Numbered from the stretch's first letter, positions 43,272 through 53,741 are shown. The stretch is 64,000 nt of DNA from Janthinobacterium sp. PAMC25594 (GCF_019443505.1 NZ_CP080377.1:2542001-2606000); one strand, 5' to 3'. The notes: generated by a model from the sequence alone, not told the origin. Translations and numbers: made by a program.

Positions 43272-44141
43272 ATGAAACTCGCCCACCGCCACACTCTGCA
43301 AGCCTGGCTGTTTCTCGCCCCGGCCCTGCTGCTGCTGGCCGCCTTTTCCTTCTGGCCCGTCGGCTACGGCTCCGTGCTGGCGTTCACCGACTACAGCCTG
43401 ATACGCGAGACGCGCTTCGTCGGCCTCGACAATTTCCGCTATATCTTCAACAACGAGATGTTCGTCTCGGGCCTGAAGAATTCGCTGATGTTTTTGCTGA
43501 TGGTGCCCTTCGTGCAAGTGGGCGCCATCGTGCTGGCCGTGCTGGTGAACAACCGCCTGCCCGGCATCCGTTTGTTCCGCGCCGCCTTCTACGTGCCCGT
43601 GGTGACCACCGTTTCCGTGGTCGGCATCATGTGGGGCTTCATGTTCCACGAACAGGGCGCCTTGAACTACGTGATGCTGACCCTGAAACTCGTGAACGCG
43701 CCCGTGGGCTGGCTGACGAACGACAGCCTGGCCCTGTTCGCCGTCATGTTCGTCACCTTGTGGCGCGGCCTGGGCTGGTACATGGTGATGTACCTGGCGG
43801 CGCTGCAGTCGATCCCGTCGGACATGCAGGAAGCGGCCATGCTCGATGGCGCCAACCGCTGGCAGCGCTTCTGGAAAATCACCGTGCCGATGCTGCGCCC
43901 CACCATCATGCTGTGCTCCATCCTGTCCGTGCTGGCGGCCCTGAAGGCTTACCAGGAAGTTGACGTGCTGACCCAGGGCGGCCCGATGAACTCGACCTTC
44001 ACGGCGCTGTACTACGCGTATGACCAGGGCCTCAAACACTTGAAACTGCCGCGCGCGCTGGCCGCCAGTTTCGTCGTCTCGCTATTCTGCATCGGCATCG
44101 CCCTGCTGTGCCTTCGCTATTTGAAACCGAAGCACCGCTGA
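43272..44141 (+). CDS. ABC sugar transporter permease (MalF type)
   Basis: A 289-residue inner-membrane permease with six predicted helices and the EAA loop (E-A-A-M-L-D-G-A-N-R-W-Q-R-F near residues 192-205) that contacts the ATPase. It begins with a helix that includes L-F-L-A-P-A-L-L-L-L. It pairs with the MalG-like permease that starts 2 bp later. AAGGA precedes the ATG. Sugar specificity follows the binding protein. Confidence 0.9.
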   Translation: MKLAHRHTLQAWLFLAPALLLLAAFSFWPVGYGSVLAFTDYSLIRETRFVGLDNFRYIFNNEMFVSGLKNSLMFLLMVPFVQVGAIVLAVLVNNRLPGIRLFRAAFYVPVVTTVSVVGIMWGFMFHEQGALNYVMLTLKLVNAPVGWLTNDSLALFAVMFVTLWRGLGWYMVMYLAALQSIPSDMQEAAMLDGANRWQRFWKITVPMLRPTIMLCSILSVLAALKAYQEVDVLTQGGPMNSTFTALYYAYDQGLKHLKLPRALAASFVVSLFCIGIALLCLRYLKPKHR

Positions 44142-44143
44142 CC

Positions 44144-44980
44144 ATGAAAACCCGTTTCCGCCCCCTGAAAACCCGCCTGCAAATACTGGGCCACTATGCC
44201 GTGCTGTGCGCGATCGCCGTCGTCTGCGTCTTCCCGTTCTGGTGGACGCTGGTGACGGCCATTTCCACGGAAGGCAATATCTTCGCCTTCCCGCCCACCT
44301 TCTGGCCGAAGGCGCCGTCTTTTGAGAACTTCATCGAAGTGTTCAATGCGATTCCCATCTGGTCGTTCTTCAAGAACTCCGTGCTGATCGCCGTGTTCAC
44401 CGTGTTCTGGAAACTGCTGCTGTGCTCTTTGGCCGCGTATCCGCTGGCGCGCCTGAAATTCCGTGGCCGCAAACTCGTGTTCGGCCTGATCCTGGCCACG
44501 CTGGTGCTGCCGTCGGAGGTGAATTTTCTCGTCAACTTCATCACCATCACGCAAATGAGCCTGGTCGACACCTACACGGGCGTGATCCTGCCCAACGTGG
44601 TGACGGCCGTGGCCATTTTGCTGCTCAAGCAGGCGTTCGAGGAAGTGCCGCAAGACCTGATCGACGCCGCACGCGTGGACGGCGCCTCCGAGTGGGTCAT
44701 CTTCAGCCGCATCATGCTGCCGCTGATCACGCCATGGCTGGCCACCGTCGGCATCCTGACGGCCGTCGAATCGTGGAATGAATACATCTGGCCCTCCATC
44801 GTCATGAGCAAGCCCGATGAATTCCCCCTGTCGGTGGGCGTGCTGTATTTGCGCGGCACGTTCGGCAGCAGCACGCGCGTGATCGCCGCCGGCACCCTGA
44901 TCACCATCGTGCCGACCTTGCTGGCATTCCTGTTTACCCAGCGCTTCTTCATGCGCGGCATGGACGGCGCCGTCAAATGA
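44144..44980 (+). CDS. ABC sugar transporter permease (MalG type)
   Basis: A 278-residue permease with six helices. The EAA-type loop is D-A-A-R-V-D-G-A-S-E-W near residues 184-194. Typical MalG features are W-W-T-L near 32 and the ending F-F-M-R-G-M-D-G-A-V-K. The ATG at 44144 was chosen 2 bp after the first permease. Its stop overlaps the next gene's start (ATGA). Confidence 0.9.
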   Translation: MKTRFRPLKTRLQILGHYAVLCAIAVVCVFPFWWTLVTAISTEGNIFAFPPTFWPKAPSFENFIEVFNAIPIWSFFKNSVLIAVFTVFWKLLLCSLAAYPLARLKFRGRKLVFGLILATLVLPSEVNFLVNFITITQMSLVDTYTGVILPNVVTAVAILLLKQAFEEVPQDLIDAARVDGASEWVIFSRIMLPLITPWLATVGILTAVESWNEYIWPSIVMSKPDEFPLSVGVLYLRGTFGSSTRVIAAGTLITIVPTLLAFLFTQRFFMRGMDGAVK

Positions 44981-45987
44981 GCGCCGCCATCGCCACCGAC
45001 CTGCGCCGGCTTGCCGGGCAGCTGCTGATGACGGGCATCCCCGGCATCGAACTCGATGCGGCCACGGCGCAATGGCTGCAGGCCAGCGGCGTGCGCGCCG
45101 TGTGCCTGCGCGCGGCCAATCTGCGCGATGCGGCGCAGCTGACGCGCCTGAGCGCGGACTTGCGGCGCGCCCTGGGTCCGCAAGCGCTGATCGCCATCGA
45201 CCCGGCCGGCGTGCCTTCGGCCTATCCGGCATGGCTGCCGCAGCCACCGGGCGCCATGGACCTGTGCGCCCTTGGCGACGCGGAGCTGGCCAACGGCACG
45301 GGCGCGGCGACGGCGCGCGGCTTGCGCGCACTGGGCATCAACTGGCTACTGGCGCCCCTGATCAATCTCGACACCGGCGCGGCGCAGGCGTTTGGCGGCG
45401 ATCCGGCACAAGCGGCCGCCATGGCGCAAGCCTGGACGGCGGGCTGCCAGGCCGAGGGCGTGGCGTGCTGCGCCAGGCTGTACCTGCCGCGGCACGGCGC
45501 CGGCGGCCAGCTCCCCAGCGTTGACAAGACCCGCTCGCAGCTGGAAGAACACGATTTCGTGCCGTTTCGCCAGGCCGCCACGCGGACGGCCTCGATGATG
45601 GGCGCGCACGTGGCCTATCCAGCCCTCGACGCAAGCCAGCCCGCCAACCTGTCGCCCGCGGTGATGCATGGCTTGCTGCGCCAGCAGTGGGGCTATGGCG
45701 GCGTGCTGCTCACGCCCGGCATCGACGCGCAAGGCGCGCACGTCGGCGCGCGCGCCCTGCTCGCCGGCGCCGACATGGCGCTGCTGGCCGATGCCGCGCA
45801 GTTGCCGGCCGCGCTGGACGACGTGGGCGCCGCGCTGGCCTCTGGCGCCCTGCCGCTGCAAGCGGTGGGCGCGCGGCTGCAGCGCCTGGCGGCCATGGCC
45901 GCACGCTACCCGCCCGCCAGCGGCGTGTACGCGCAGGAGGCGGCCGACCGCATCATCATGGCCGAGGCCAGGCGACGCTGCCAGTGA
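44977..45987 (+). CDS. GH3-like protein lacking catalytic residues
   Basis: A 336-residue protein with the overall NagZ/GH3 (TIM-barrel) plan: L-A-G-Q-L-L-M-T-G-I-P-G opening, R-A-A-N near 46-49, L-I-A-I-D-P-A-G near 71-78, G-I-N-W-L-L-A-P near 120-127 and D-F-V-P-F-R near 193-198. The key residues are changed: K-H-F-P-G-H-G reads L-Y-L-P-R-H-G (168-174), the D-S-H acid-base loop is gone, the nucleophile position (G-V-x-x-S/T-D) reads G-V-L-L-T-P with Pro247, and D-Q-E-G-G reads D-P-A-G-V. It is probably a non-hydrolytic sugar-binding or regulatory homologue. No signal peptide. Start overlaps the permease stop. Confidence 0.75.
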   Translation: MSAAIATDLRRLAGQLLMTGIPGIELDAATAQWLQASGVRAVCLRAANLRDAAQLTRLSADLRRALGPQALIAIDPAGVPSAYPAWLPQPPGAMDLCALGDAELANGTGAATARGLRALGINWLLAPLINLDTGAAQAFGGDPAQAAAMAQAWTAGCQAEGVACCARLYLPRHGAGGQLPSVDKTRSQLEEHDFVPFRQAATRTASMMGAHVAYPALDASQPANLSPAVMHGLLRQQWGYGGVLLTPGIDAQGAHVGARALLAGADMALLADAAQLPAALDDVGAALASGALPLQAVGARLQRLAAMAARYPPASGVYAQEAADRIIMAEARRRCQ

Positions 45988-46044
45988 GCGCCGCCCTTGC
46001 CACCGAATCAAACCGCACTTTCAAGACGACCCGAGGAAGCATCC

Positions 46045-47382
46045 ATGAACGACAAGACCAGCAGCAGCAACCGTAGCCAGGGCGGCGTCCGCAGCCCGAT
46101 TTCGTGGGTGCCCACCTTGTACTTCGCCCAGGGCCTGCCGTTTTACGCGGTCGCGCTGGTGGCCGGCCTGATGTTCAAGAGCATGGGCGTGCCGAACGAC
46201 CAGATCGCCCGCTGGACGGGCCTGATCGGCTTTGCCTGGGTCTTCAAGTCGCTGTGGAGCCCCTTCCTGGAGCTGGCGTCGAGCAAGAAGACCATGGTGG
46301 TGCTGTTCCAGTTCCTTGGCGGCCTGAGCCTGGGCCTGATCGCGCTGGCGCTGCAAACGCCGCTGTGGTTCGCCGCCTGCATCGCCGTGCTGTTCGTCGC
46401 CGCGCTGGCCTCGTCGACGCACGACATCGTCTGCGACGGCCTGTACATCGCCAGCCTGTCCGACAAGCAGCAGGCGGCCTACGCGGGCTGGCAGGGCGCC
46501 TTCTTCAATGCGGGCAAATTCATCTCGCTGGGCGGCCTGGTGATCCTGGCCGGTTACCTGGAAAAAAATATCGGCGTCAAGCCTGCCTGGTCGGTCATCT
46601 TCCTGATCATCGGCGCCATGATGCTGTCGCTGGCCGCGTACCACCTGTGGGCGCTGCCGCAGGTGCGCAATGCGGCCGTGGCCGACGAGAGCGTGGCAGG
46701 CATCAGCCGCACCCTGTGGGACGTGCTGGTGGACTTCCTGAAAAAGCCCGGCATCTGGGGCATGATCGCCTTCATCATCCTGTTCCGCGCCGGCGAGGCG
46801 CAAGTGCAGACCATCGGCCCGCTGTTCCTGCGCGAAGCGCGCGAGCTGGGCGGCCTGGGCCTGTCGACGACGGAAGTGGGCGCCGTGTACGGCACGGCCG
46901 GCACTGTGGCCTTTTTGCTGGGCAGCATAGGCGGCGGCTACTTCACGTCGTGGCTGGGCCTGAAGCGCGCCATGTTCTTCCTGATCCTGGCCATGAATTT
47001 GCCGAACCTGGTGTTCTATTACCTGAGCCACAGCATGCCCACCGACCTGACCCTGATCACGGCCGCACTGAGCGTGGAAATGTTCGGCTATGGCTTCGGC
47101 TTCGTCGGCCTGATCCTGTTCATGATGCAGGTGGTCTCCGTCGGCAAGTACCAGACGGCCCACTATGCGTTCGCCACGGGCGTGATGCAGCTGGGCTTCG
47201 TGCTGTTCAAGATGATCAGCGGCGACATCCAGACGGCGCTCGGCTACAAGACCTTTTTCCTGTGGGTGCTGGTGTCGGCCGTGCCCGTATTGATCCTGTC
47301 GCGCTTCATGCGCATCGGCCCGAAGGATACCTCCGACCCATCTGATGCCGGCGCCACTTCCGCGCCGGCCAGCGCCAGCTAG
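46045..47382 (+). CDS. AmpG-like MFS transporter
   Basis: A 445-residue membrane protein with about twelve helices. The opening W-V-P-T-L-Y-F-A-Q-G-L-P-F-Y near residues 17-30 and D-I-V-C-D-G-L-Y-I near 130 fit the AmpG/PAT family of sugar-peptide and acetyl-CoA carriers, which import GlcNAc-anhydromuropeptides. In this operon a GlcNAc or chitobiose permease role is more likely. GAGGAAG precedes the ATG at 46045. It sits between the GH3-like gene and the ABC ATPase, which splits the ABC genes. Confidence 0.82.
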   Translation: MNDKTSSSNRSQGGVRSPISWVPTLYFAQGLPFYAVALVAGLMFKSMGVPNDQIARWTGLIGFAWVFKSLWSPFLELASSKKTMVVLFQFLGGLSLGLIALALQTPLWFAACIAVLFVAALASSTHDIVCDGLYIASLSDKQQAAYAGWQGAFFNAGKFISLGGLVILAGYLEKNIGVKPAWSVIFLIIGAMMLSLAAYHLWALPQVRNAAVADESVAGISRTLWDVLVDFLKKPGIWGMIAFIILFRAGEAQVQTIGPLFLREARELGGLGLSTTEVGAVYGTAGTVAFLLGSIGGGYFTSWLGLKRAMFFLILAMNLPNLVFYYLSHSMPTDLTLITAALSVEMFGYGFGFVGLILFMMQVVSVGKYQTAHYAFATGVMQLGFVLFKMISGDIQTALGYKTFFLWVLVSAVPVLILSRFMRIGPKDTSDPSDAGATSAPASAS

Positions 47383-47396
47383 GAATCACTCACCCC

Positions 47397-48530
<1,134 letters not shown>

Positions 48531-48689
48531 CAATAGCCGCTCTGTATCATGCCGCTTCTGTTTGTCTTATGCAGGCAGACTGGCGGAAATGTGTTTTTTC
48601 GAGCTTCCCTGCCCCTTTGCGAGGCTGCTGCGCGATGTTGCGGCTGCCACTGCAGGTGCGTATTTTTGTTATTGATTGAAGGATAACCC

Positions 48690-50006
48690 ATGTCCCAATT
48701 CCGTCTTGCCCGTCTCAGCCTGATCCTGGCCGCCATCGGCCTGAACGTCCTGCCAACCCTGTCGCACGCGCAGGATGCCAAGCCAGCCGCTGCCGCCGGT
48801 GCACCCGCCGCCGCCCCGGTCGACACAGTGCGCCCTGAAGTATTCAAGCTGCTCGATCCGGACGCCGTGAAGGCATCGATGGATGCGAAAAACTACGCCG
48901 ACGTACAAAGCCGCATCGACCAGGCCGCCGCCATTCCCGCCCTGACGCCCTACGAATTGTTCGTGCTGAACCGCCTGCGCGTGGCGCTGGCCTCCACCAC
49001 CAACAATGCGGCCATGGCCATGACGGCACTGGAAGCGGTGATCGAATCGGGCAAGCTGGACAAGAAAGCCCAGGGCGACTTCATCCAGGCGCTGGCCAAC
49101 TACCACTACAACGCCAAGGATTATCCGAACGCCATCAAGTGGTTCACCCGTTACCAAACGGAAACAGGCGACGTGGCCACCGTGCGTCCCTACATCATTC
49201 GCGCCTACTACTTCAGCAATGATTTCGCGCGCGCGAAACAGGAACTGATGGCCGACCTGATGGCCAAGCAGCAAGCGGGCAAGACGCCGACCATCGAAGA
49301 ACTGCAATTGCTGGCCAATACGGGTTCGAAGAGCAAGGACCCGGCCACCTACCTGGTCGCCATGGAAAATCTGGTGCGCTACTACCCGTCGGATGACTAC
49401 TGGAGCGATTTGCTGAGCCGCACGCAAGGCAAGGCCGGCTATTCGGACCGCTTCGCACTCGACGTGCTGCGCCTGCAATTCAAGGCCGTGGGCACCATGC
49501 CACCGCAAGATTACAGCGACATGGCTGAAATCGCCTTGCAGAACGCCTTCCCGACGGAAGCGAAAAAAGTCCTCGACGCGGGCTTTGCCAAAGGTGTGCT
49601 GGGCACGGGTGCGAATGCCGCCAAGCACAAGAAACTGCGCGATCAAGCCAACAAGGCTGCCGCCGACGATGCGAAAAACATCGCCAGCGGCGAAGCCTCG
49701 GCCATGAAGAGCAAGGATGGCACGGGCTTGATCAACCTCGGTTACGCCTTCGTGACGATGGACCAGTTCGACAAAGGTATCGACCTGATCCAGAAAGGCA
49801 TCGCCAAGGGCGGCTTGAAGCGTCCTGAAGACGCCAAACTGCGCCTCGGCTATTCCTACGCCATGGCCGGCAAGAAAGATGAAGCCATCAAGGTCCTGGA
49901 AACGGTCAAGGGCGGCGACGGCGTGGGCGACCTGGCCCGCTACTGGATCCTGTGGCTGAACCGTCCTGCCACGGCAGCGGCGGCACCGGCAGCAGCGGCG
50001 CAGTAA
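48690..50006 (+). CDS. Secreted TPR-like repeat protein
   Basis: A 438-residue protein with a signal peptide (cleavage near S-H-A-Q, residue 27), an Ala/Pro-rich spacer and helical repeats of TPR character (for example Y-P-N-A-I-K-W-F-T-R-Y near 146-156, D-Q-F-D-K-G-I-D-L-I near 352 and K-K-D-E-A-I-K-V-L near 395). The tail is Ala-rich. Periplasmic or outer-membrane-associated scaffold; partner unknown. AAGGA precedes the ATG, and a terminator follows, so it probably forms its own unit after the ABC operon. Confidence 0.75.
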   Translation: MSQFRLARLSLILAAIGLNVLPTLSHAQDAKPAAAAGAPAAAPVDTVRPEVFKLLDPDAVKASMDAKNYADVQSRIDQAAAIPALTPYELFVLNRLRVALASTTNNAAMAMTALEAVIESGKLDKKAQGDFIQALANYHYNAKDYPNAIKWFTRYQTETGDVATVRPYIIRAYYFSNDFARAKQELMADLMAKQQAGKTPTIEELQLLANTGSKSKDPATYLVAMENLVRYYPSDDYWSDLLSRTQGKAGYSDRFALDVLRLQFKAVGTMPPQDYSDMAEIALQNAFPTEAKKVLDAGFAKGVLGTGANAAKHKKLRDQANKAAADDAKNIASGEASAMKSKDGTGLINLGYAFVTMDQFDKGIDLIQKGIAKGGLKRPEDAKLRLGYSYAMAGKKDEAIKVLETVKGGDGVGDLARYWILWLNRPATAAAAPAAAAQ

Positions 50007-50028
50007 TTCCTGCTCCCGCACCATGCGC

Positions 50029-50066
50029 AAAGCGGTTCCCGGCTCAGGCCGGGGCTGCTTTTTTTT
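50029..50066 (+). terminator. Rho-independent terminator
   Basis: A hairpin with CCCGGC-TCAG-GCCGGG core and flanking AGC/GCT pairs, then eight T residues (50059-50066), 23 bp past the TPR-like gene and just before the DUF5009 gene. Confidence 0.85.
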
Positions 50067-50086
50067 CGACCTTTTCTCATCCTTCC

Positions 50087-51277
50087 ATGCCGCCATCGAC
50101 CTCCCCCGCCGAACGCCTGATCAGCCTGGACGCCTTCCGCGGCTGCGTGATCGTCACCATGATCTGGGTCAACTACCTGGCCGGCATGCCAGGCATTGCC
50201 TTCTGGCTCGAACATGCGGGGCCGCGCGCCGATGGCATCAGCGTGCCCGACCTGGTCTTTCCCGGCTTTCTGTTCATGGTGGGCATGGCCATACCGCTGG
50301 CCTTGCAGCGCCATTGCGGCCACGTCACGCCAGCCTTGCTGGGGCGTTTGCTGTGGCGCTCCGCCAGCCTGATGCTGGCCGGCGTGGTGCTGGCGAATGC
50401 CTACCGCTACGATGCGCAGGCGGCGCTGCTGCCGCAGACCGTGTACTTGCTTCTGTTTTATATGGCCATGATGCTGCTGTGGCGCCAGGGCGCGGGCAAG
50501 CTGGAACTGGCCGCCGGCGGCGTGCTGATGTTGTTCCTGCTGGCGACGTTCCGCGGTGAATTAAATAGCGAGTTTTCCAGCACCTGGCTGCAACCGTCAT
50601 GGTGGGGCATCCTCGGCATGATAGGCTGGTCTTATCTGCTGTGCAGCTTGATGTACCTGGCGTGCCGGGGCAGCGGCACGGCGCTGATGGGCATGTTTGC
50701 GCTGCTGCTCGTGCTGTACATGGGCGGCACGGCGGGCAGTCTCGATTTCCTGCCGGCAGGCATCAATGCCATCGTCAATGTGCCGCAAGTGCTCGGTTCG
50801 ACGGCGGCCAACGTGCTGGCCGGCACCCTGGTGGGCCAGCTGTTCCTGCGCGACGCGGCCCTGAGCCATGGGCAGCGCATCCGTTTCATGGCGTGGTTCG
50901 CGCTGGGCCTGCTGGCGGCCGGCCTGCTGCTGCGGCCGTATCACCACATCAACAAGATCGCGGCGACGGAATCGTATACCCTGGTCTGCAGCGCCCTCAT
51001 CCTGGCCCTGTTCCTCGTGTTTTACATCGTCATCGATGTGTGGCGCTGGCGCGCCTGGGCGGTGCTGCTGTTGCCCGCCGGCACCAATGCCCTGTTCGCC
51101 TACATCGTGCCCGACCTGTGGCAGCAACTGGCGGCCGTGCTGCACCTGCCGCGCTTCTGGTGGCCCTACCTGGAGACGGGCGGGGCGGCCGGCCTGTGGA
51201 ATGCCGCCGCCGTCACCGCCCTGATGCTGCTCTTCACCGCGCTGGCCACGCGTTACGGCCTGAAGCTGAAGTTCTAG
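50087..51277 (+). CDS. DUF5009/acyltransferase-like membrane protein (NagX-related)
   Basis: A 396-residue protein with about ten helices. It opens R-L-I-S-L-D-A-F-R-G-C near residues 9-19, followed by V-P-D-L-V-F-P-G-F-L-F-M-V-G-M near 52-66, the pattern of the HGSNAT/NagX (DUF1624/DUF5009) family, which includes lysosomal heparan-glucosaminide acetyltransferase. In bacteria these genes go with chitin/GlcNAc loci. No good ribosome site was seen. It is convergent with the second NagX-type gene, 2 bp apart. Biochemical role is unproven. Confidence 0.78.
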   Translation: MPPSTSPAERLISLDAFRGCVIVTMIWVNYLAGMPGIAFWLEHAGPRADGISVPDLVFPGFLFMVGMAIPLALQRHCGHVTPALLGRLLWRSASLMLAGVVLANAYRYDAQAALLPQTVYLLLFYMAMMLLWRQGAGKLELAAGGVLMLFLLATFRGELNSEFSSTWLQPSWWGILGMIGWSYLLCSLMYLACRGSGTALMGMFALLLVLYMGGTAGSLDFLPAGINAIVNVPQVLGSTAANVLAGTLVGQLFLRDAALSHGQRIRFMAWFALGLLAAGLLLRPYHHINKIAATESYTLVCSALILALFLVFYIVIDVWRWRAWAVLLLPAGTNALFAYIVPDLWQQLAAVLHLPRFWWPYLETGGAAGLWNAAAVTALMLLFTALATRYGLKLKF

Positions 51278-51279
51278 CG

Positions 51280-52392
51280 CTAGACCTTGATATAAATCTT
51301 GCGCTTGTCCATGGCGTAGGCGATCAGCCAGCACAGCAGCATGAAGCTGACGGCAAACAGCAGCGAACCCACGCGCGCCGGCGCCCAGCCTGTAAACCAC
51401 TGCTGGTACAGCCACTGGTACAGGTTGCCGCTGCCGATGCGCACGGTAAACGCGATGATCACCAACACTTCCGACACCAGGTAGATGAACAGGGTGTTCT
51501 TGCCGAAGACTTCAAAAAAATACGTCCAGCCCGTAATCTTGCGCACGTCGATGATGAACATCAGCAGCGCCAGCAGCAGCAAATCCAGGCCGATGCCCAG
51601 CATCACGTAAGAGCTGGTCCACAGCTTCTTGTTGATCGGAAACACCTCGTTCCAGCACAGGGCCACGGCCACGCAAATGATGCCGGCCACGGCCAGTTGA
51701 AGCAAGCTGGAGCGCAGCCGTGCCGGCGTCGCCTGGCGCAAAAAGCTGCCCGCCAGATAGCCGGCAATCACATTGACGATGGCCGGCAAGGTACCGAGCA
51801 CGCCTTCCGGGTCGAAGGCGAGGCCTTCGCCGTGATACAGATGATTGTCGCCCAGCAGGATCAAATCGAGCTTGGCCGGCGCGTTGCCGTGCAGCGTATA
51901 GTCGCCCCAGGTCGCCAGGATGGCCCAGTAGCCGAGCAAGGCGCAGGCGCAAAAGACGAGCGCGCCCCGTGTCTTCCAGTAATGCAGGATCAGGGCGGCG
52001 GCCAGGTAGCACACGGCGATGCGCTGCAGCACGCCGGGGGTGCGCGTGTGCGACAGCGGCGACCAGGCGAACTGTCCCGCATCGTCGAGCTTGAAGAAGG
52101 GGAACCAGTACAGCAGAAAGCCCAGCAGAAAGATCAGCGCGCTGCGCTGGCACAGCTTGGCCAGCACGGCGCCATGGCCCAGGTGCTCATATTTGCCCAA
52201 CGCAAAGGCCAGCGCATTGCCGACGACAAACAGGAAGCTGGGGAAGACCAGGTCCGTCACAGTAAAACCATGCCATTCGGCATGCAGGAACGGCGCATAC
52301 ACGCTGCCCCAGTCACCGGGCGTATTGACGACGATCATCAGGGCCACGGTCAGGCCGCGCAGGACGTCGAGGGCGAGGTAGCGCTGGTTCAT
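51280..52392 (-). CDS. nagX: NagX-type membrane protein of GlcNAc loci
   Basis: A 370-residue membrane protein with about ten helices. It opens Y-L-A-L-D-V-L-R-G-L-T-V-A-L-M-I and has T-D-L-V-F-P-S-F-L-F-V-V-G-N near residues 44-57, as in NagX of Shewanella and Xanthomonas chitin loci. Proposed to be a transmembrane acetyltransferase or helper in GlcNAc metabolism; not demonstrated. The start overlaps the chitinase stop (ATGA), so the two are translationally coupled. Confidence 0.83.
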   Translation of the reverse strand: MNQRYLALDVLRGLTVALMIVVNTPGDWGSVYAPFLHAEWHGFTVTDLVFPSFLFVVGNALAFALGKYEHLGHGAVLAKLCQRSALIFLLGFLLYWFPFFKLDDAGQFAWSPLSHTRTPGVLQRIAVCYLAAALILHYWKTRGALVFCACALLGYWAILATWGDYTLHGNAPAKLDLILLGDNHLYHGEGLAFDPEGVLGTLPAIVNVIAGYLAGSFLRQATPARLRSSLLQLAVAGIICVAVALCWNEVFPINKKLWTSSYVMLGIGLDLLLLALLMFIIDVRKITGWTYFFEVFGKNTLFIYLVSEVLVIIAFTVRIGSGNLYQWLYQQWFTGWAPARVGSLLFAVSFMLLCWLIAYAMDKRKIYIKV

Positions 52393-53702
52393 GGCTGCGT
52401 CCCTTTCAGGATGGGCGCCAGGGCCGTGCCCAGCACCTGCTGCGCATCGCCGCTCAATTCCCAGAACATGCCGCCGCGCAAACCCTTGTCGCGGATATAG
52501 CGCACTTTATGGGCCACCGACTGCGCATCTTCATAGCTGATGAAGACGCCGCTGTCGCGGTTGTACAGATACGGTACTTGCGACGCGGCATTCCAATGGC
52601 GCTGGAAGCCGCGTGCGCCCTTGCCATCGACCAGGTAGCCTTGCTCCAGCAGATGCCGGTAAGTGAAGGTCGGCGTGGCGTCATTGCCGCTGGCCGCGCC
52701 CTGGCACGCCTGGTACAGGCCATCGCCATGGGGACCGGCGGCGCACTGCTTCCAGCCATAGCCATAGAAGGGCACGCCCAGCACCAGCTTGGCGGCAGGC
52801 ACGCCGGCGCGCAGGAAGCGCGTCACGGTGGCATCCGCATACAGATGCTTGTCGCGCTGCGGATCGGCCGGGTCGGCATACAGGGGTGCCAGCTGGCCAT
52901 TTTCGGCATCCCATACGCCGCGGTAGTCATACGTCATCAGGTTGATCCAGTCCAGCTGCGCCGCCAAGCGGACGATCCAGCCCGGCGCGGCGTCGCTGTC
53001 ATCGCTCAGGCTGGCATGCGCGCCAGCGGCGATGGTGATCAGGTAATGGCGGCCAGCCGCCTGCTTGCCCGCCTGGTCGAAAGCGCTGCGCAGTTCGGTG
53101 GCCAGGCGCACATAGTTTTCCTTGTCGTCGCCGCGATGACAGACTTTGCCTTCGATACAGGGAATGCCCCCCGTGGCCGGATGTTCCCAGTCGATATCGA
53201 CGCCATCGAGGCCATGCCGGCGCACCAGTTCCAGCGCGGAAGCGATGAATGCCTGGCGCGCGGCCGGCGTGGCGGCCACGTCCGAAAAGCGGTTCGACCA
53301 GATCCAGCCGCCCACCGACAGCAGGACGCGCAGCCGTGGATGACTTTGCTTGAGCGCATTGAGCTTGCGCAAATTCTCGGCATCGGCTTGCGGCGCCGGC
53401 AGCACGATGCTGCCATTGGCCGGCCGGGAAGGCTGGCCCTGCGCATCGAGGCAGGCGCTCACGCCACCACCCTCGGGCGCCGGGTTACCGTGTTCGCCAT
53501 CCCAGCAAATGTCGGCGAACGCGTACTGGATCAGGCTGACATTGCCAGCGCGAATATTGTGCTCGTTAACGGGAAAATCGGCCGATTTCCAGCCGGGATA
53601 ATAAGCCACCACTTCCGGCGCGAAGGTCGGCGCGGCGGGAGCGGCAGAGGCGGCCAGTGGCAGCGCGCAGGCGAAGCAAGCCAGCATTGCGTGTAATGTC
53701 AT
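52389..53702 (-). CDS. Secreted GH18 chitinase
   Basis: A 437-residue GH18 enzyme with a signal peptide (cleavage near A-S-A, residue 20). The barrel has L-L-S-V-G-G-W near 127-133 and the catalytic D-G-V-D-I-D-W-E at 166-173 with acid E173. M-T-Y-D and Y-G-Y-G-W segments line the substrate site. No chitin-binding domain is attached, so it may act on soluble oligomers or rely on secretion partners. The gene follows a terminator that ends the receptor gene 40 bp upstream, so it is probably expressed by read-through or a weak promoter there. Confidence 0.93.
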   Translation of the reverse strand: MTLHAMLACFACALPLAASAAPAAPTFAPEVVAYYPGWKSADFPVNEHNIRAGNVSLIQYAFADICWDGEHGNPAPEGGGVSACLDAQGQPSRPANGSIVLPAPQADAENLRKLNALKQSHPRLRVLLSVGGWIWSNRFSDVAATPAARQAFIASALELVRRHGLDGVDIDWEHPATGGIPCIEGKVCHRGDDKENYVRLATELRSAFDQAGKQAAGRHYLITIAAGAHASLSDDSDAAPGWIVRLAAQLDWINLMTYDYRGVWDAENGQLAPLYADPADPQRDKHLYADATVTRFLRAGVPAAKLVLGVPFYGYGWKQCAAGPHGDGLYQACQGAASGNDATPTFTYRHLLEQGYLVDGKGARGFQRHWNAASQVPYLYNRDSGVFISYEDAQSVAHKVRYIRDKGLRGGMFWELSGDAQQVLGTALAPILKGTQP

Positions 53703-53741
53703 CGGAGGTATCCCACCCTATAAAGAAAACCATCTTGCAAT

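Noticed and set aside
52509..53696. 395-codon forward frame opposite the chitinase
   Set aside because: Antisense shadow of the GH18 gene; no recognisable domain.
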